A program made the position numbers and the translations under genes. 64,000 nt of DNA, from positions 1 to 64,000 of the forward strand of contig NZ_JAHUWN010000001.1 in NCBI RefSeq assembly GCF_019219025.1. Reading direction: 5' to 3'. Origin of the DNA: Bacillus sp. sid0103 (GTDB lineage Bacteria > Bacillota > Bacilli > Bacillales_B > DSM-18226). Below, piece after piece: positions 35,415 to 43,992 of the stretch. The notes under the pieces are model-generated. The model saw only the letters and a list, made by a program, of their open reading frames with translations, had not been told where the DNA came from and ran no database searches. Each line of letters opens with the position of its first letter. The stretch's first letter is position 1.

Positions 35415-37268
35415 CTATATTTCCAGTTCTCCCAATGCCAACAGCGAATCAAGAATAAGCAAGAGTTGATAGCTTTGAGAAGAATCCCGCAAATCTTTCT
35501 TTATTAGCATTTCAATCTTATTAATTCGATACATGAGGCCGCTCATAGATAAGGAAAGATCATCCATCGTTTGCTGTAGTTTCCCGCCATTGGCCAAAAA
35601 AACATAGAGTGTTCTTAGTAACTCTTTTTGTTTGGCCTCGCTTAATTTATATAACGGTCCTAATTCCTCTTTGGCAATTTTCTTTATACCACTCACATTT
35701 TTAGAATTAATCAAAGCACCCACAATTCCTAAATCTTTAAACTCCGTTATTCTTTTCTCTGTTGACATCCTAAGAGCCATTAATGATTCTTCTAAACAAT
35801 CAACTAAACGTTCAATTTCTTCCGATTTTTCACTAATCCCAATTTTATATTTGTTGGAAGGATATGTTGTTTCCATATGTTTAAGGATTTTCCCCATATT
35901 TGCTACTAGGTTTGCCGTATCAGGAGTCAGCATGATAATCTGGCCCTCATATTGTCCAATCAAGGCTTTGTAACCTTGAATATCGAGATACTTAGCAATG
36001 GTCTCTACCATTTGATCATAATGGTCAAAGCTATTCTGTGTGGCCTTTCCCTTCTCTTTATAATCAATTGCCACTACATAAAAAGGATTCTCAAGATTGA
36101 AACCCATATGCCGGCCTCGTTTTATTATTTCCTCCTTGGAAGAATATTGCCCCTTCAGGATTTGTTCCAAAAAATACCCCTTCATTTTTTCAAGGGCTTC
36201 AAAACTCGTTTTTTCATTTAAGAGGTACAATGAGGCAGCATTAGCTACCCTCTCAATAAACATAATATCATTCTCAGCACTTTTCGCTGTTTTATTAAAA
36301 TAAAGAAATGTGCAGTACCCGATTACTTTTTTTTGGACAACAATGGGCGTAATGAGACGTTCCTGATTTTCAGTTTTTATTTTTGTCGTCTCATTAAATA
36401 ATGGCAGTAAGTTATGATTTTTCCTGTTTTTACGAATTAAATTCTCCTTTAGATTTTTATTTAGTCTACTATATTCCTCTTCCTTGATGCCGGAAAAGAC
36501 AATTTTTTGAAAACCCAAATCTTCGATTGAAATTGGTATATTTAGCAATTTAAATGAACTGTCAGCGATATCTTGGAGATTGCTTCCATTTGAGACGCTT
36601 TCCGTTAATTTCTTATGAAATTTTGATACGGTTTCGATATAATTCCGCTGTTCTAGCAATTGCTCATAAGTAAACTCAAGTTCTTCAATAATATTAGACT
36701 CATAATAGAACTTGAGTTCCTCTTGGATTTCAATTCCCCAATCCGCCTGCATCCTTGCTTCAAAGCAGCACTCAGCATCACCCGTGCCTATACAGCTAAT
36801 TTCCTTAACAATGACACTCTTACGACAAACGGTTGACATATAACCGCTTGCATAACCAGTCAATGTATGGCAGATGGGAATCTCTGATTGGCCATGATGC
36901 TTTAAATGTTCATTAGCCTCAAAGGAATCAATCCATTTTCCCTTTCCAAGAATGGATTTTATCGTTTCCCCATCACTCATTTCAATGATTCTTTCAGACT
37001 GGATGTCTCTAATATGCCCAGTACTTAAATGGAGAATCGACGCTTGATTGAGAAGGTCATTGATGGATGAAGTTGTTTTCATTGCTTCCTCAGCGTCACT
37101 AACACCTAAATTCCAACCATAACGGAGCAGAAATCCTTTTGCTCTTCTTGTACCTAAATTTTCGATTAATCCTTTCCTTAGCAGCCCAAAAGCAGCAGAT
37201 GTTGATAGAATTTTTTTATTCCCATCTACTGTGGAACCAAGATCGGATGATTTCAGCAAGTTACTCAA
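35415..37268 (-). CDS. XylR_N/V4R sensor fused to PucR-type regulator
   Basis: A 617-residue protein. Residues about 1-105 resemble the XylR_N aromatic-effector domain (LRYGWNLGVSDAEEAMK), about 110-170 a V4R domain (HTLTGYASGYMSTVC; GTGDAECCFEA), then a coiled linker (IEELEFTYEQLLEQR) and a GAF-like region (about 225-345). The rest is PucR/CdaR-like: a central cyclase-like domain (FYVVAIDYKEKGKATQ) and a C-terminal HTH_30 (ANGGKLQQTMDDLSLSMSGL, about 560-580). The AAA+ domain that follows V4R in XylR/DmpR is absent, so it should not need sigma-54. Probable direct sensor of the aromatic substrate and activator of promoters A-C (inference). TTG start, AAGGGG upstream. Confidence 0.8.
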   Translation of the reverse strand: MSNLLKSSDLGSTVDGNKKILSTSAAFGLLRKGLIENLGTRRAKGFLLRYGWNLGVSDAEEAMKTTSSINDLLNQASILHLSTGHIRDIQSERIIEMSDGETIKSILGKGKWIDSFEANEHLKHHGQSEIPICHTLTGYASGYMSTVCRKSVIVKEISCIGTGDAECCFEARMQADWGIEIQEELKFYYESNIIEELEFTYEQLLEQRNYIETVSKFHKKLTESVSNGSNLQDIADSSFKLLNIPISIEDLGFQKIVFSGIKEEEYSRLNKNLKENLIRKNRKNHNLLPLFNETTKIKTENQERLITPIVVQKKVIGYCTFLYFNKTAKSAENDIMFIERVANAASLYLLNEKTSFEALEKMKGYFLEQILKGQYSSKEEIIKRGRHMGFNLENPFYVVAIDYKEKGKATQNSFDHYDQMVETIAKYLDIQGYKALIGQYEGQIIMLTPDTANLVANMGKILKHMETTYPSNKYKIGISEKSEEIERLVDCLEESLMALRMSTEKRITEFKDLGIVGALINSKNVSGIKKIAKEELGPLYKLSEAKQKELLRTLYVFLANGGKLQQTMDDLSLSMSGLMYRINKIEMLIKKDLRDSSQSYQLLLILDSLLALGELEI

Positions 37269-37295
37269 CTTTATTTACCCCTTCCTAACTAACGG

Positions 37296-38285
37296 TTATT
37301 GGGAGTTTACAAGGCTTCTTCCTTTACTTGGGACAACCTTATTGATTTGTTCGCCTAGGTCGATTAATCCATTAGCACTGTGAATCTGGCAGCGAATGAT
37401 ATCGCCATCATTGAGGTATTTTCCACTTTTCAATTGTTTTTCTTCTAGTAAGTTTAGCTTTTGATGATGTGGAACAGACATGTTTGAGAGTTGTTCCATT
37501 ACTTCTAGAGTTAGGTTTAAAGCGACTCCGCCCGCCGTACCTGTCAGGATAACGTCCCCTATCGATAAATCCATAATTTCCGAAAGCTCTGTAATGGTTT
37601 CGGCAGGCTTGTAGAGCAATTGACTCGAGTTGGCAGATTGCCTTAATTCTTCATTCACCCAAAGCTTTAATTGTAAATCATTGATCAATGGAAGTTCTTC
37701 CTTGTCCAGCAAGTATAGATACGGACCTACTGGACAAAAAGTCCGGTAACTCTTCCCTTTTAACCATTGTCCCTCTGAAAGTTGCACATCTCGTGCAGAA
37801 ACATCATTTGCTATAACCAGACCAGCAATGTATTGATAAAGATTTTCTTCCGTAAGTTCAACGGCCTCTGAGATATCCTTCCCGATTACGAGCCCAAGCT
37901 CTAATTCATAATCCAATAATTTTACACCACGCGGTCTTATGATTTCGGAATTGGCTCCACAGAGGGAACTATCAGTTTTGCTAAAAATCATATTAAAGGG
38001 GGGTCTTTCTGCTCCCATTCCCGTCTCGGATCGATGGGCAGAATAATTTACTCCCTGACAAATAATTCGTGCTGGCTTTGTAACCGGGCTCAATAAAGTC
38101 ACTTCATGTAATGAGACACATTCTGCGTTTTCTTGTTCTTTAATAGCTCGGGCTTCTTCTTTCCCATTTTCCAAAAAATCAGCCAAATTTTTATATGTAC
38201 CTGTTAAGAGGTGGATCTGATTACCTGATACCACTCCCCATTGCTCCTTTTGATCCTTTTCAACTCTAACCACTTGTATTCCCAT
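37296..38285 (-). CDS. Fumarylacetoacetate hydrolase family protein
   Basis: A 329-residue FAH-fold enzyme: ARIICQGVNYSAHRSETG, metal-binding LDYELELGLVIGKDIS (Glu-x-Glu), IANDVSARDVQ, GKSYRTFCPVGPYL and LSIGDVILTGTAGGVAL. Members hydrolyse or decarboxylate 2,4-dioxo acids and isomerise or hydrate ring-cleavage products. It may act on the acyl fragment released by a meta-cleavage hydrolase, or as an isomerase before the hydratase (inference). It is longer than simple FAHD proteins because of an N-terminal domain of about 65 residues. It is 28 bases upstream of the regulator gene and probably co-transcribed with it. Confidence 0.85.
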   Translation of the reverse strand: MGIQVVRVEKDQKEQWGVVSGNQIHLLTGTYKNLADFLENGKEEARAIKEQENAECVSLHEVTLLSPVTKPARIICQGVNYSAHRSETGMGAERPPFNMIFSKTDSSLCGANSEIIRPRGVKLLDYELELGLVIGKDISEAVELTEENLYQYIAGLVIANDVSARDVQLSEGQWLKGKSYRTFCPVGPYLYLLDKEELPLINDLQLKLWVNEELRQSANSSQLLYKPAETITELSEIMDLSIGDVILTGTAGGVALNLTLEVMEQLSNMSVPHHQKLNLLEEKQLKSGKYLNDGDIIRCQIHSANGLIDLGEQINKVVPSKGRSLVNSQ

Positions 38286-38335
38286 TTTTTATGACCCCTT
38301 TCAAATAGATAAAGCATAAATGACTAAATTAACAT

Positions 38336-38368
38336 AAAAACTCCTCACATAACGCATACAAGGAGTCT
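38336..38368 (-). terminator. Terminator after the hydratase gene
   Basis: ACTCCT...AGGAGT stem with a 17-base loop and TTTTT on the minus strand, 25 bases after the stop at 38393. Confidence 0.55.
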
Positions 38369-38392
38369 TCAAACTACGTATATAAGTGTATT

Positions 38393-39175
38393 TTATCTGC
38401 CATTTTTGAAAGTCGCGGATACGGCACCTAGCTGCTCAAATTCTGCTGTGAATGAATCCCCATCTTCTATTACTATCGCCTTTGAAAGTGCTCCTGAAAG
38501 AATAACTTCCCCCGCATTTAGTGATATTCCATAATTACCAAGTGCATTAGCTAGCCAGGCAACAGCTTGAGCAGGGTGCCCCATTACAGCTGCACCAACA
38601 CCTGAATCCAAGAATTCATTGTTCTTATAAACATTCATTCCTATTATGGCCAGGTCAAGTTCATCTATCTTGGCAGTTTTTTTGCCGATGATCGCTCCTG
38701 CTGAAGATCCATTGTCGACGACCGTATCTTCAAAATTAATTTGCCAGTCTCTGATTCGGCTATCAATAATTTCAAGTGCTGGAACGATGTAATCTGTAGC
38801 TTCAATTACATCATTCAATGTTACACCTGGACCCTTTAACTCTTTTTTCAAGACAAAGGCAATTTCAAATTCAATCTTAGGCTGAATGAAACGGTCCAGT
38901 GAAATGGTGTCACCGTCATGATAAACCATGTCATTAAGAATGTGTCCGTAGTCTGGCTCATTCACATTAAACATTTCCTGCATTACTTTACTAGTTAGGC
39001 CAATCTTTTTCCCGACGATTACGGCACCGTTGTCCACTTTGTTTTGAATCTGAAGTAATTGAATTTGATAGGCTTCATCAACAGAAATTTCTTCTATTGA
39101 TGAAGTTAATGGAGCAATCGGCTTTTTCTCATTTTCTGCTTCCATTAGTGCTGCAGCAGCTTTTTGAATATCCAT
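38393..39175 (-). CDS. 2-keto-4-pentenoate hydratase (MhpD/HsaE type)
   Basis: A 260-residue hydratase/decarboxylase-family enzyme: VGKKIGLTSKVMQEMFNV, QPKIEFEIAFVLKKEL (Glu-x-Glu metal ligands), ALEIIDSRIRDW and GHPAQAVAWLANAL. It adds water to 2-hydroxypenta-2,4-dienoate made by the meta-cleavage hydrolases, giving 4-hydroxy-2-oxovalerate. The usual next enzymes (aldolase and acylating aldehyde dehydrogenase) are not in the window. I use the ATG at 39175 because AAAGGAG is 8 bases upstream; the ATG two codons earlier is too close. Follows flavin reductase 1 in a probable operon. Confidence 0.88.
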   Translation of the reverse strand: MDIQKAAAALMEAENEKKPIAPLTSSIEEISVDEAYQIQLLQIQNKVDNGAVIVGKKIGLTSKVMQEMFNVNEPDYGHILNDMVYHDGDTISLDRFIQPKIEFEIAFVLKKELKGPGVTLNDVIEATDYIVPALEIIDSRIRDWQINFEDTVVDNGSSAGAIIGKKTAKIDELDLAIIGMNVYKNNEFLDSGVGAAVMGHPAQAVAWLANALGNYGISLNAGEVILSGALSKAIVIEDGDSFTAEFEQLGAVSATFKNGR

Positions 39176-39213
39176 TACCATTGCTCCTTTATATCATAAT
39201 TTAAATGCTTTGG

Positions 39214-39705
39214 TTAATTTTTTAATGGGGATGTAATGTGTGTTTCCGCTAATAAGGTACGGTAGCGGCCGCTATAAAATAGGAGAGGATCAGCATCTTC
39301 CAGCTTAATATCAGTGACTCTGCCAATAAACAGGGTATGATCTCCTTCCACATGTTCTGCAGATACTACACAGGCAATTTGGGCAACGGCCCCTGCCAGA
39401 ACTGGTTTCCCATCAAGATGATCAAAAATAACCTCCCGTGGCTCTTTTATCTGTCCAGCAAAAATCATCGAAATTTCCTGTTGGTCCGCAGCTAAAATAT
39501 TGACTGAAAATGTTTGACTTTGTTTTATTTTCTCCATGATGCGAGCTTTTTCAGCAATAGAGATAACTACTAACTTTGGACTAAGTGACACGGACATGAA
39601 GGCATTAGCTGTCATCCCATGCACATCACCTTCTACGTCCGTTACAATAACGGTTACACCTGTGGCGAATTTTCCCATTGCTGTTCGAAATAATCGATCA
39701 TCCAT
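39214..39705 (-). CDS. Flavin reductase 1 (HpaC/HsaB-like)
   Basis: A 163-residue NAD(P)H:flavin oxidoreductase with FATGVTVIVTDVEGDVHGMT, ANAFMSVSLSPKLVVISIAE, FSVNILAADQQEISMIFAG and EHVEGDHTLFIGRV, all hallmarks of the small reductase of two-component flavin monooxygenases. It supplies reduced flavin to the acyl-CoA dehydrogenase-type oxygenases of this island. I use ATG 39705, which has AAAGGGGTC upstream; the upstream in-frame extension overlaps the dioxygenase gene and is not needed. Confidence 0.9.
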   Translation of the reverse strand: MDDRLFRTAMGKFATGVTVIVTDVEGDVHGMTANAFMSVSLSPKLVVISIAEKARIMEKIKQSQTFSVNILAADQQEISMIFAGQIKEPREVIFDHLDGKPVLAGAVAQIACVVSAEHVEGDHTLFIGRVTDIKLEDADPLLFYSGRYRTLLAETHITSPLKN

Positions 39706-39760
39706 CGTTTTGACCCCTTTCTCGTTTTCAGATTGTGTAAGCATAAGATCTATTAAACTA

Positions 39761-40714
39761 TTAAGCTTCGATTGTCGGGTTATTTTCTGGTATGGTGTCC
39801 GTTTGGTCGCCCCAGAAGGTAAAGCCAACATCCATTTCATCTAAAGTCCATACGATTGGCTCCCAATCTGGTTCAAAGATTAAATAGCCATTTGTAAAAA
39901 GCTCAACTCTGACGCCACTGCCTGGGTCGACTACATATAGGTACATCGCTTGTGAGATACCATGTTTACCTGGACCTTTAAACTTTATTCCCTGCTCAGC
40001 TAGTATATCAGCAGCACGAAGGAGGTCTTGAGCATTATCTAACCAGTAAGCTATATGGTGAATTTGATGTGTTGTTGGGGAAAATGGATCATGGCTAACC
40101 GCAATATCATGAACCAAAGGTGTGACACTTAACCACGCACCGATTAATGATTCATCTGGTGCTTTCACGCATTCACGCATGTTAAAGCCTAATTTTTCCT
40201 GTAAATAATCAGAAATGAAATTAGCCTTCAAGGATGTTAGGATATTGACGTGGTCAATTCTTCTTGGTGAGACACCGCGTGCCCATGATTTATAGGTCTG
40301 ATTCTTTAATACTGAACGTTTGGACGGTTCAGCTAAGGTTTTTTCCATGTCATAATAGATCTCAAAGCGATGTTGGCTAGGTAATTGAAAGCGGATTGCT
40401 CTTCCTTGACCAGCTTCGACACCCGCTTCAATCCAATTTACCTCTGTTCCGGCTTCTTTTAGAAGTTGGGCAAATCCCTCGACATCCTCAGGACGTTTTG
40501 TCCGCCAAGCAATGTGATCGACATAGGATTTATCGCCAGCTGTAATGGAAAGCGTATGATGTTCAAAATCTCCCCATGCCCGTAAATAATGAGTTCCGTT
40601 TACTACTTCTGTTTCTTCAAGCCCAATCAGTTCTTTAAAAAACCAAAGTGATTTTTCAAGATCAGTTGATACTAACGCCACGTGACCTAATTTTGCGATT
40701 TCAGGTAAACTCAT
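39761..40714 (-). CDS. Extradiol ring-cleavage dioxygenase 2 (VOC family, type I)
   Basis: A 317-residue paralogue of dioxygenase 1, clearly related along the whole length: MSLPEIAKLGHVAL, AWGDFEHHTLSITAG, VLKNQTYKSWARGVSPRR. All three Fe(II) ligands are kept in RRIDHVNI, IHHIAYW and VRVELF. It should open a catechol-type ring; divergence in the middle (about residues 180-215) suggests another ring substituent. Strong ribosome site AGGAGG upstream. Followed by flavin reductase 1 and the hydratase; monooxygenase 3 lies 108 bases upstream, with an inverted repeat TTTGCTAAT/ATTAGCAAA between. Confidence 0.9.
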   Translation of the reverse strand: MSLPEIAKLGHVALVSTDLEKSLWFFKELIGLEETEVVNGTHYLRAWGDFEHHTLSITAGDKSYVDHIAWRTKRPEDVEGFAQLLKEAGTEVNWIEAGVEAGQGRAIRFQLPSQHRFEIYYDMEKTLAEPSKRSVLKNQTYKSWARGVSPRRIDHVNILTSLKANFISDYLQEKLGFNMRECVKAPDESLIGAWLSVTPLVHDIAVSHDPFSPTTHQIHHIAYWLDNAQDLLRAADILAEQGIKFKGPGKHGISQAMYLYVVDPGSGVRVELFTNGYLIFEPDWEPIVWTLDEMDVGFTFWGDQTDTIPENNPTIEA

Positions 40715-40822
40715 TTTATTCCGCCTCCTATTTTTATAAAATTCCCTCTAGAAAAATTTTTGCTAATTATCAGATTTTTAAGTATACACTTTGACTATTT
40801 TTATAGATTAGCAAATTTGAGT

Positions 40823-42016
40823 TTATACAAAATAAGTATTTGGTTCTTGTCCACACAAGACTCTTCCATAAGTTTCAATTAAACTGGAAGGAGTAATGAA
40901 TCCATGTAAATGCATCGTTAGAAAATCACGATAGACTCTTTGAATCGAGTTTGTATCATATGTGAACATCGAGCCGACGCCTGCAACTAGCAGATCAATT
41001 GCCTCTTTACATAATTGATTGACATAACCAAAGTCCGCTTTTACCTTAACAATTTCATTTTTATCCATTACCTGTCCACGTTCAGCATAAGCATCAATTT
41101 TGTCTACCGCACGATAAAGATGCATCTCTGCTGAATCAATTTTTAGTTGTGCTTGAGCAACCTGGTGATGGGTAACTGGTGCTTCGGCTTGCTTGTTATA
41201 GAATGTATTCCCTATACCTGCATTTGGAAGCCTTTCCATATACAAATCCATTGCGGCCTTAGCGAGCCCAAGCGCAGGTGCAACAATAGATAAAGTTAGA
41301 GAAGGAACAAACGATGATCTGTATAAGGCAACGTCATTAAGTGGCTCAATAAGGTAATGCCCTTTACTGGCTAAACGATCTAGTGACACACGGTGTTCTG
41401 GCACAAACACATTTTTAATTTTACAGCTATTACTGCCTGACCCCTTTAAGCCCATTACATACCAGTCATCAAGCACCTCTAATTCGCCGCGTGGAATAAC
41501 CATAATGGCCATTTCTACTCCGCCGTTTTCATCGAAAATTGGGAAACCAAAGTAACACCAGTCAGCATGTGGACTGCCTGAAACAAACGGCCACTGTGCT
41601 TCCTCGATATAATAGCCGCCATCTACCTTTTTGATGTCACATTTAATTGGTTTAAAGTTTCCGGCTAATACCACATCTTCCCCGGGTTTGTAAATTTCGC
41701 TTAAAGCTTTTTCTCCAAACGTGTATGAAATCATATAGTCCCTGATATTACTAAGTGCAACAAACCAGCCTGCCGAACCGTTCCCACGAGAAATTTCGGT
41801 GACAACCTCGGTATACGTCCGCATATTTGTTTGATATCCGCCAAATAGATGCGGACGCAGGACTTTTAACGTACCTTCATTTTGCAAATCATCAATTATT
41901 GTTTTAGGTAATGAATTTGTATTTTCAATTTCTTCCCCGTATTCACGTAATTTTGGAATCAGTGACCGAGCCTTTTCAACCAGTTCTCGTTTTGTGTCCA
42001 AGACGCTTTGTTCCAT
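40823..42016 (-). CDS. Flavin-dependent monooxygenase 3, acyl-CoA dehydrogenase type
   Basis: A 397-residue oxygenase related to monooxygenases 1 and 2 but more divergent: LVEKARSLIPKLREYGEEIE, YGGYQTNMRTY-like segment, WPFVSGSPHADWCYFGFPI and GLKGSGSNSCKIKNVFVP. It should hydroxylate an aromatic ring with reduced flavin from the small reductases. I use the ATG at 42016 (GGAGGT upstream). It is 36 bases downstream of the GntR gene and may share its promoter, which would place it under GntR control. Confidence 0.85.
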   Translation of the reverse strand: MEQSVLDTKRELVEKARSLIPKLREYGEEIENTNSLPKTIIDDLQNEGTLKVLRPHLFGGYQTNMRTYTEVVTEISRGNGSAGWFVALSNIRDYMISYTFGEKALSEIYKPGEDVVLAGNFKPIKCDIKKVDGGYYIEEAQWPFVSGSPHADWCYFGFPIFDENGGVEMAIMVIPRGELEVLDDWYVMGLKGSGSNSCKIKNVFVPEHRVSLDRLASKGHYLIEPLNDVALYRSSFVPSLTLSIVAPALGLAKAAMDLYMERLPNAGIGNTFYNKQAEAPVTHHQVAQAQLKIDSAEMHLYRAVDKIDAYAERGQVMDKNEIVKVKADFGYVNQLCKEAIDLLVAGVGSMFTYDTNSIQRVYRDFLTMHLHGFITPSSLIETYGRVLCGQEPNTYFV

Positions 42017-42052
42017 TTTAGTACCTCCAGTAATCAAAATGGTCGTTTCTTT

Positions 42053-42706
42053 TTAGCTAAACATATGCTGATTTAAATCAATAGCCTGATATTTTTCTCC
42101 TACCAACTTAGCAACTCGGCGCATATGTTTTTCCATTAATCGTTTAGCCATCTTACTGTCATTTTCTTGAAGACTATAAAAAATGATCCAATGCTCGTTT
42201 TGAGACTGTTTTCTCCGTTCAATTGTGAATAATTCTTCCGGGTTTCCAACAAAATTCAGGTAATCCCATAGCTGCTTAGCCAGATTAAAGGTATAAGTCA
42301 GCTTTGAGGCTTGATAAATGATCCGATGAAAATCAATATTTAAGCTTGAGTACTCATCAGCTGTTAATCCTGGGTCGTCCATCTTTATTAAGATATCTTT
42401 TAAAGAACAAAATTCTGCTTCGTTCAGATTTAAAGCGGCCTGTTCAGTCATTAAGGCATCTAAATTGGCACAAACCAATAGACGTTCTAGAACTTCTTCT
42501 GGATCCGGCCTTTTCACAAACACACCTACCTGAGGAATGATCGATAGAAAGCCTTCCTGTTCTAGCTTTGATAATGCCTTGTGTACTGGAGTTCGACTCA
42601 TATTTAGTTTTTCAGTAATTTCATTCACATTTATCGCCGTTTCGGGTTCCAAATTCCCCTCAATAATTAATCTCTTAATATAACGATACGCCTTATCAAT
42701 TTTCAT
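42053..42706 (-). CDS. GntR-family regulator (FadR/FCD subfamily)
   Basis: A 217-residue regulator. A winged helix N-terminus (about residues 5-65: YIKRLIIEGNLEPETAINVN, LNMSRTPVHKALSKLEQEGF) is followed by an all-helical FCD ligand domain with the metal-site pattern (NIDFHRIIY; a late His in LMEKHMRRVAKL). FCD proteins respond to organic acids and are mostly repressors. I use the ATG at 42706 (AGGTG upstream); two in-frame ATG codons earlier are possible. A palindrome CTTTCGCGAAAG lies between the likely -35 and -10 boxes, suggesting autoregulation. Confidence 0.8.
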   Translation of the reverse strand: MKIDKAYRYIKRLIIEGNLEPETAINVNEITEKLNMSRTPVHKALSKLEQEGFLSIIPQVGVFVKRPDPEEVLERLLVCANLDALMTEQAALNLNEAEFCSLKDILIKMDDPGLTADEYSSLNIDFHRIIYQASKLTYTFNLAKQLWDYLNFVGNPEELFTIERRKQSQNEHWIIFYSLQENDSKMAKRLMEKHMRRVAKLVGEKYQAIDLNQHMFS

Positions 42707-42744
42707 CGTATACACCTGCATTTTTCTAGGATTTGTTACCCCTA

Positions 42745-42775
42745 TCATATGTTAATCCTTTCGCGAAAGTCTATC
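42745..42775 (-). promoter_or_regulatory. GntR promoter with central palindrome
   Basis: On the minus strand TAGACT and TATGAT are separated by 18 bases that contain most of the perfect 12-bp palindrome CTTTCGCGAAAG (42758-42769). Position and symmetry suit a repressor operator. Confidence 0.45.
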
Positions 42776-42838
42776 ATCGATTCGAAATTAATAGATTTTT
42801 CACTCAATAAGGGGTATCAATGGTGCAGCTTGTGATAC

Positions 42839-43684
42839 TTATAATTCACCATTAAAAAAATCCGATGTTAGTTTGATAAATCTTTCTTTTTGCTCTACTT
42901 GAGCCCAATGTCCGCAGCGCTTAAAGATATGCAGTTGTGCATTTGGCAAATAGTCCAATACGTACAGGCTGCTTTGGAGAGGGACAAAACGGTCTTCATG
43001 ACCATGAATAAGTAAGATAGAATGGTTCATTCCTTTAAGTGCCGATGGCGGGACAAGCATATCAGATAGGTGAGACTTGGAAAAATTCTCTTCGTAAGAC
43101 TTGCGCACTTCCGGTTTCAAAAACAACTCTAATCTTTCTGCAACAATTTTATCCAGTTCATCCTCAAGAATGCTTTTATCAAATAGAAACCAGCTTAATA
43201 AATTTTTAAAGGATATAGGATCTGGATCTTTATGAAAGTTTGCTAGTTTGGCTAGTTCAGGAGTTGGTTCTGTTAAACCGCTGCCTGCTCCCATTAGAAC
43301 GACACGATCAAATCGTTCAGGTGCGTACATTAATAGGTGAAGGGAAATCACACCCCCAAGGGAGTTTCCTACTAAATGGGCTTTTTCAATTCCCAATTCA
43401 TCCATTAATGCTAAGACTTGCTTCATTCTCTCGTTCATCCACTCCACTCCATTGTTCGGATAGGTCTCAGGATGATCCGTAATTCCAAAACCGAAAATAT
43501 CAGGTGCTACTACGTGAAATTTCTCACTAAAATGTGGTAATATATGCTGCCAGTTTGATTTTGCACTTACCCCTGGCCCACTCCCATGTAGATATATAAT
43601 CGCTTCAGAGGAGTGAGCACCACCCTCCAGTATAAATGTTTGATAGTTTCCTGTTTGAATTTTCCTGGTTTCAATCGCTGTCAT
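42839..43684 (-). CDS. Meta-cleavage product hydrolase 2 (alpha/beta hydrolase)
   Basis: A 281-residue alpha/beta hydrolase paralogous to hydrolase 1: YLHGSGPGVSAKSNW, PDIFGFGITDHPE, nucleophile Ser108 in GNSLGGV, an Asp in LLIHGHEDRFVP and a His in KRCGHWAQVEQKERF. It is expected to hydrolyse the ring-opened product of dioxygenase 2. It is a single-gene unit with a well-formed promoter (43817-43846), a cre-like site and a palindrome in its leader, the same layout as before MFS carrier 2. Confidence 0.88.
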   Translation of the reverse strand: MTAIETRKIQTGNYQTFILEGGAHSSEAIIYLHGSGPGVSAKSNWQHILPHFSEKFHVVAPDIFGFGITDHPETYPNNGVEWMNERMKQVLALMDELGIEKAHLVGNSLGGVISLHLLMYAPERFDRVVLMGAGSGLTEPTPELAKLANFHKDPDPISFKNLLSWFLFDKSILEDELDKIVAERLELFLKPEVRKSYEENFSKSHLSDMLVPPSALKGMNHSILLIHGHEDRFVPLQSSLYVLDYLPNAQLHIFKRCGHWAQVEQKERFIKLTSDFFNGEL

Positions 43685-43735
43685 TTCATGACCCTCACTT
43701 TGTTAAAAATAATGTTAAACGTTATTTCCTTTTTG

Positions 43736-43751
43736 AACTAAAATTTTAGTT
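43736..43751. promoter_or_regulatory. Palindromic operator-like site in the hydrolase 2 leader
   Basis: AACTAAAATTTTAGTT is a perfect 16-bp palindrome centred about 73 bp downstream of the -10 box. A near-identical copy lies at 45353-45368. Confidence 0.6.
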
Positions 43752-43789
43752 TTGTGTTTTTACTACGAAAATAGTGATAATTCCAGTAA

Positions 43790-43803
43790 TAAAAGCGCTT
43801 TCT
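43790..43803. promoter_or_regulatory. cre-like site at the hydrolase 2 transcription start
   Basis: TAAAAGCGCTTTCT keeps the AAGCGCTT core (two mismatches to TGWAANCGNTNWCA). It lies just after the -10 box, where CcpA would block initiation. Confidence 0.55.
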
Positions 43804-43816
43804 TTAACTAACTATA

Positions 43817-43846
43817 ATTTTACTCTTGTTCATTTCCGTTTGTCAA
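43817..43846 (-). promoter_or_regulatory. Sigma-A promoter of hydrolase 2
   Basis: Minus-strand TTGACA (43846-43841), an 18-base spacer and TAAAAT (43822-43817). Confidence 0.7.
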
Positions 43847-43941
43847 CAAATTCTGAATATTTTAAATTGATGCGTTTTCTATTATTTTTTCATAAGACGA
43901 ATATCCCTGGTTACTTCCAAGATTTTTTGTTTTTTAACTTA

Positions 43942-43984
43942 AAAAGCTAAAATGACGAATGTTCTTATCATCATTTTAGCTTCT
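43942..43984 (-). terminator. Terminator of MFS carrier 2
   Basis: A 12-bp stem AAGCTAAAATGA with its complement, followed by TTTTTAAG on the minus strand, just after the stop at 43993. Confidence 0.8.
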
Positions 43985-43992
43985 GTTTTTTG

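Noticed and set aside
40735..40770. Possible fourth copy of the AGAAAATTC/CTAGAG promoter element before dioxygenase 2
   Set aside because: AAATTC and CTCTAGA occur but are about 11 bp too close, the TTGGTT block is missing, and the -10 candidate overlaps the ribosome site.
27474..42016. Fatty-acid acyl-CoA dehydrogenase annotation for the three oxygenases
   Set aside because: The acyl-CoA catalytic Glu is not apparent, and two small flavin reductases and extradiol dioxygenases are nearby, which fits two-component monooxygenases better.
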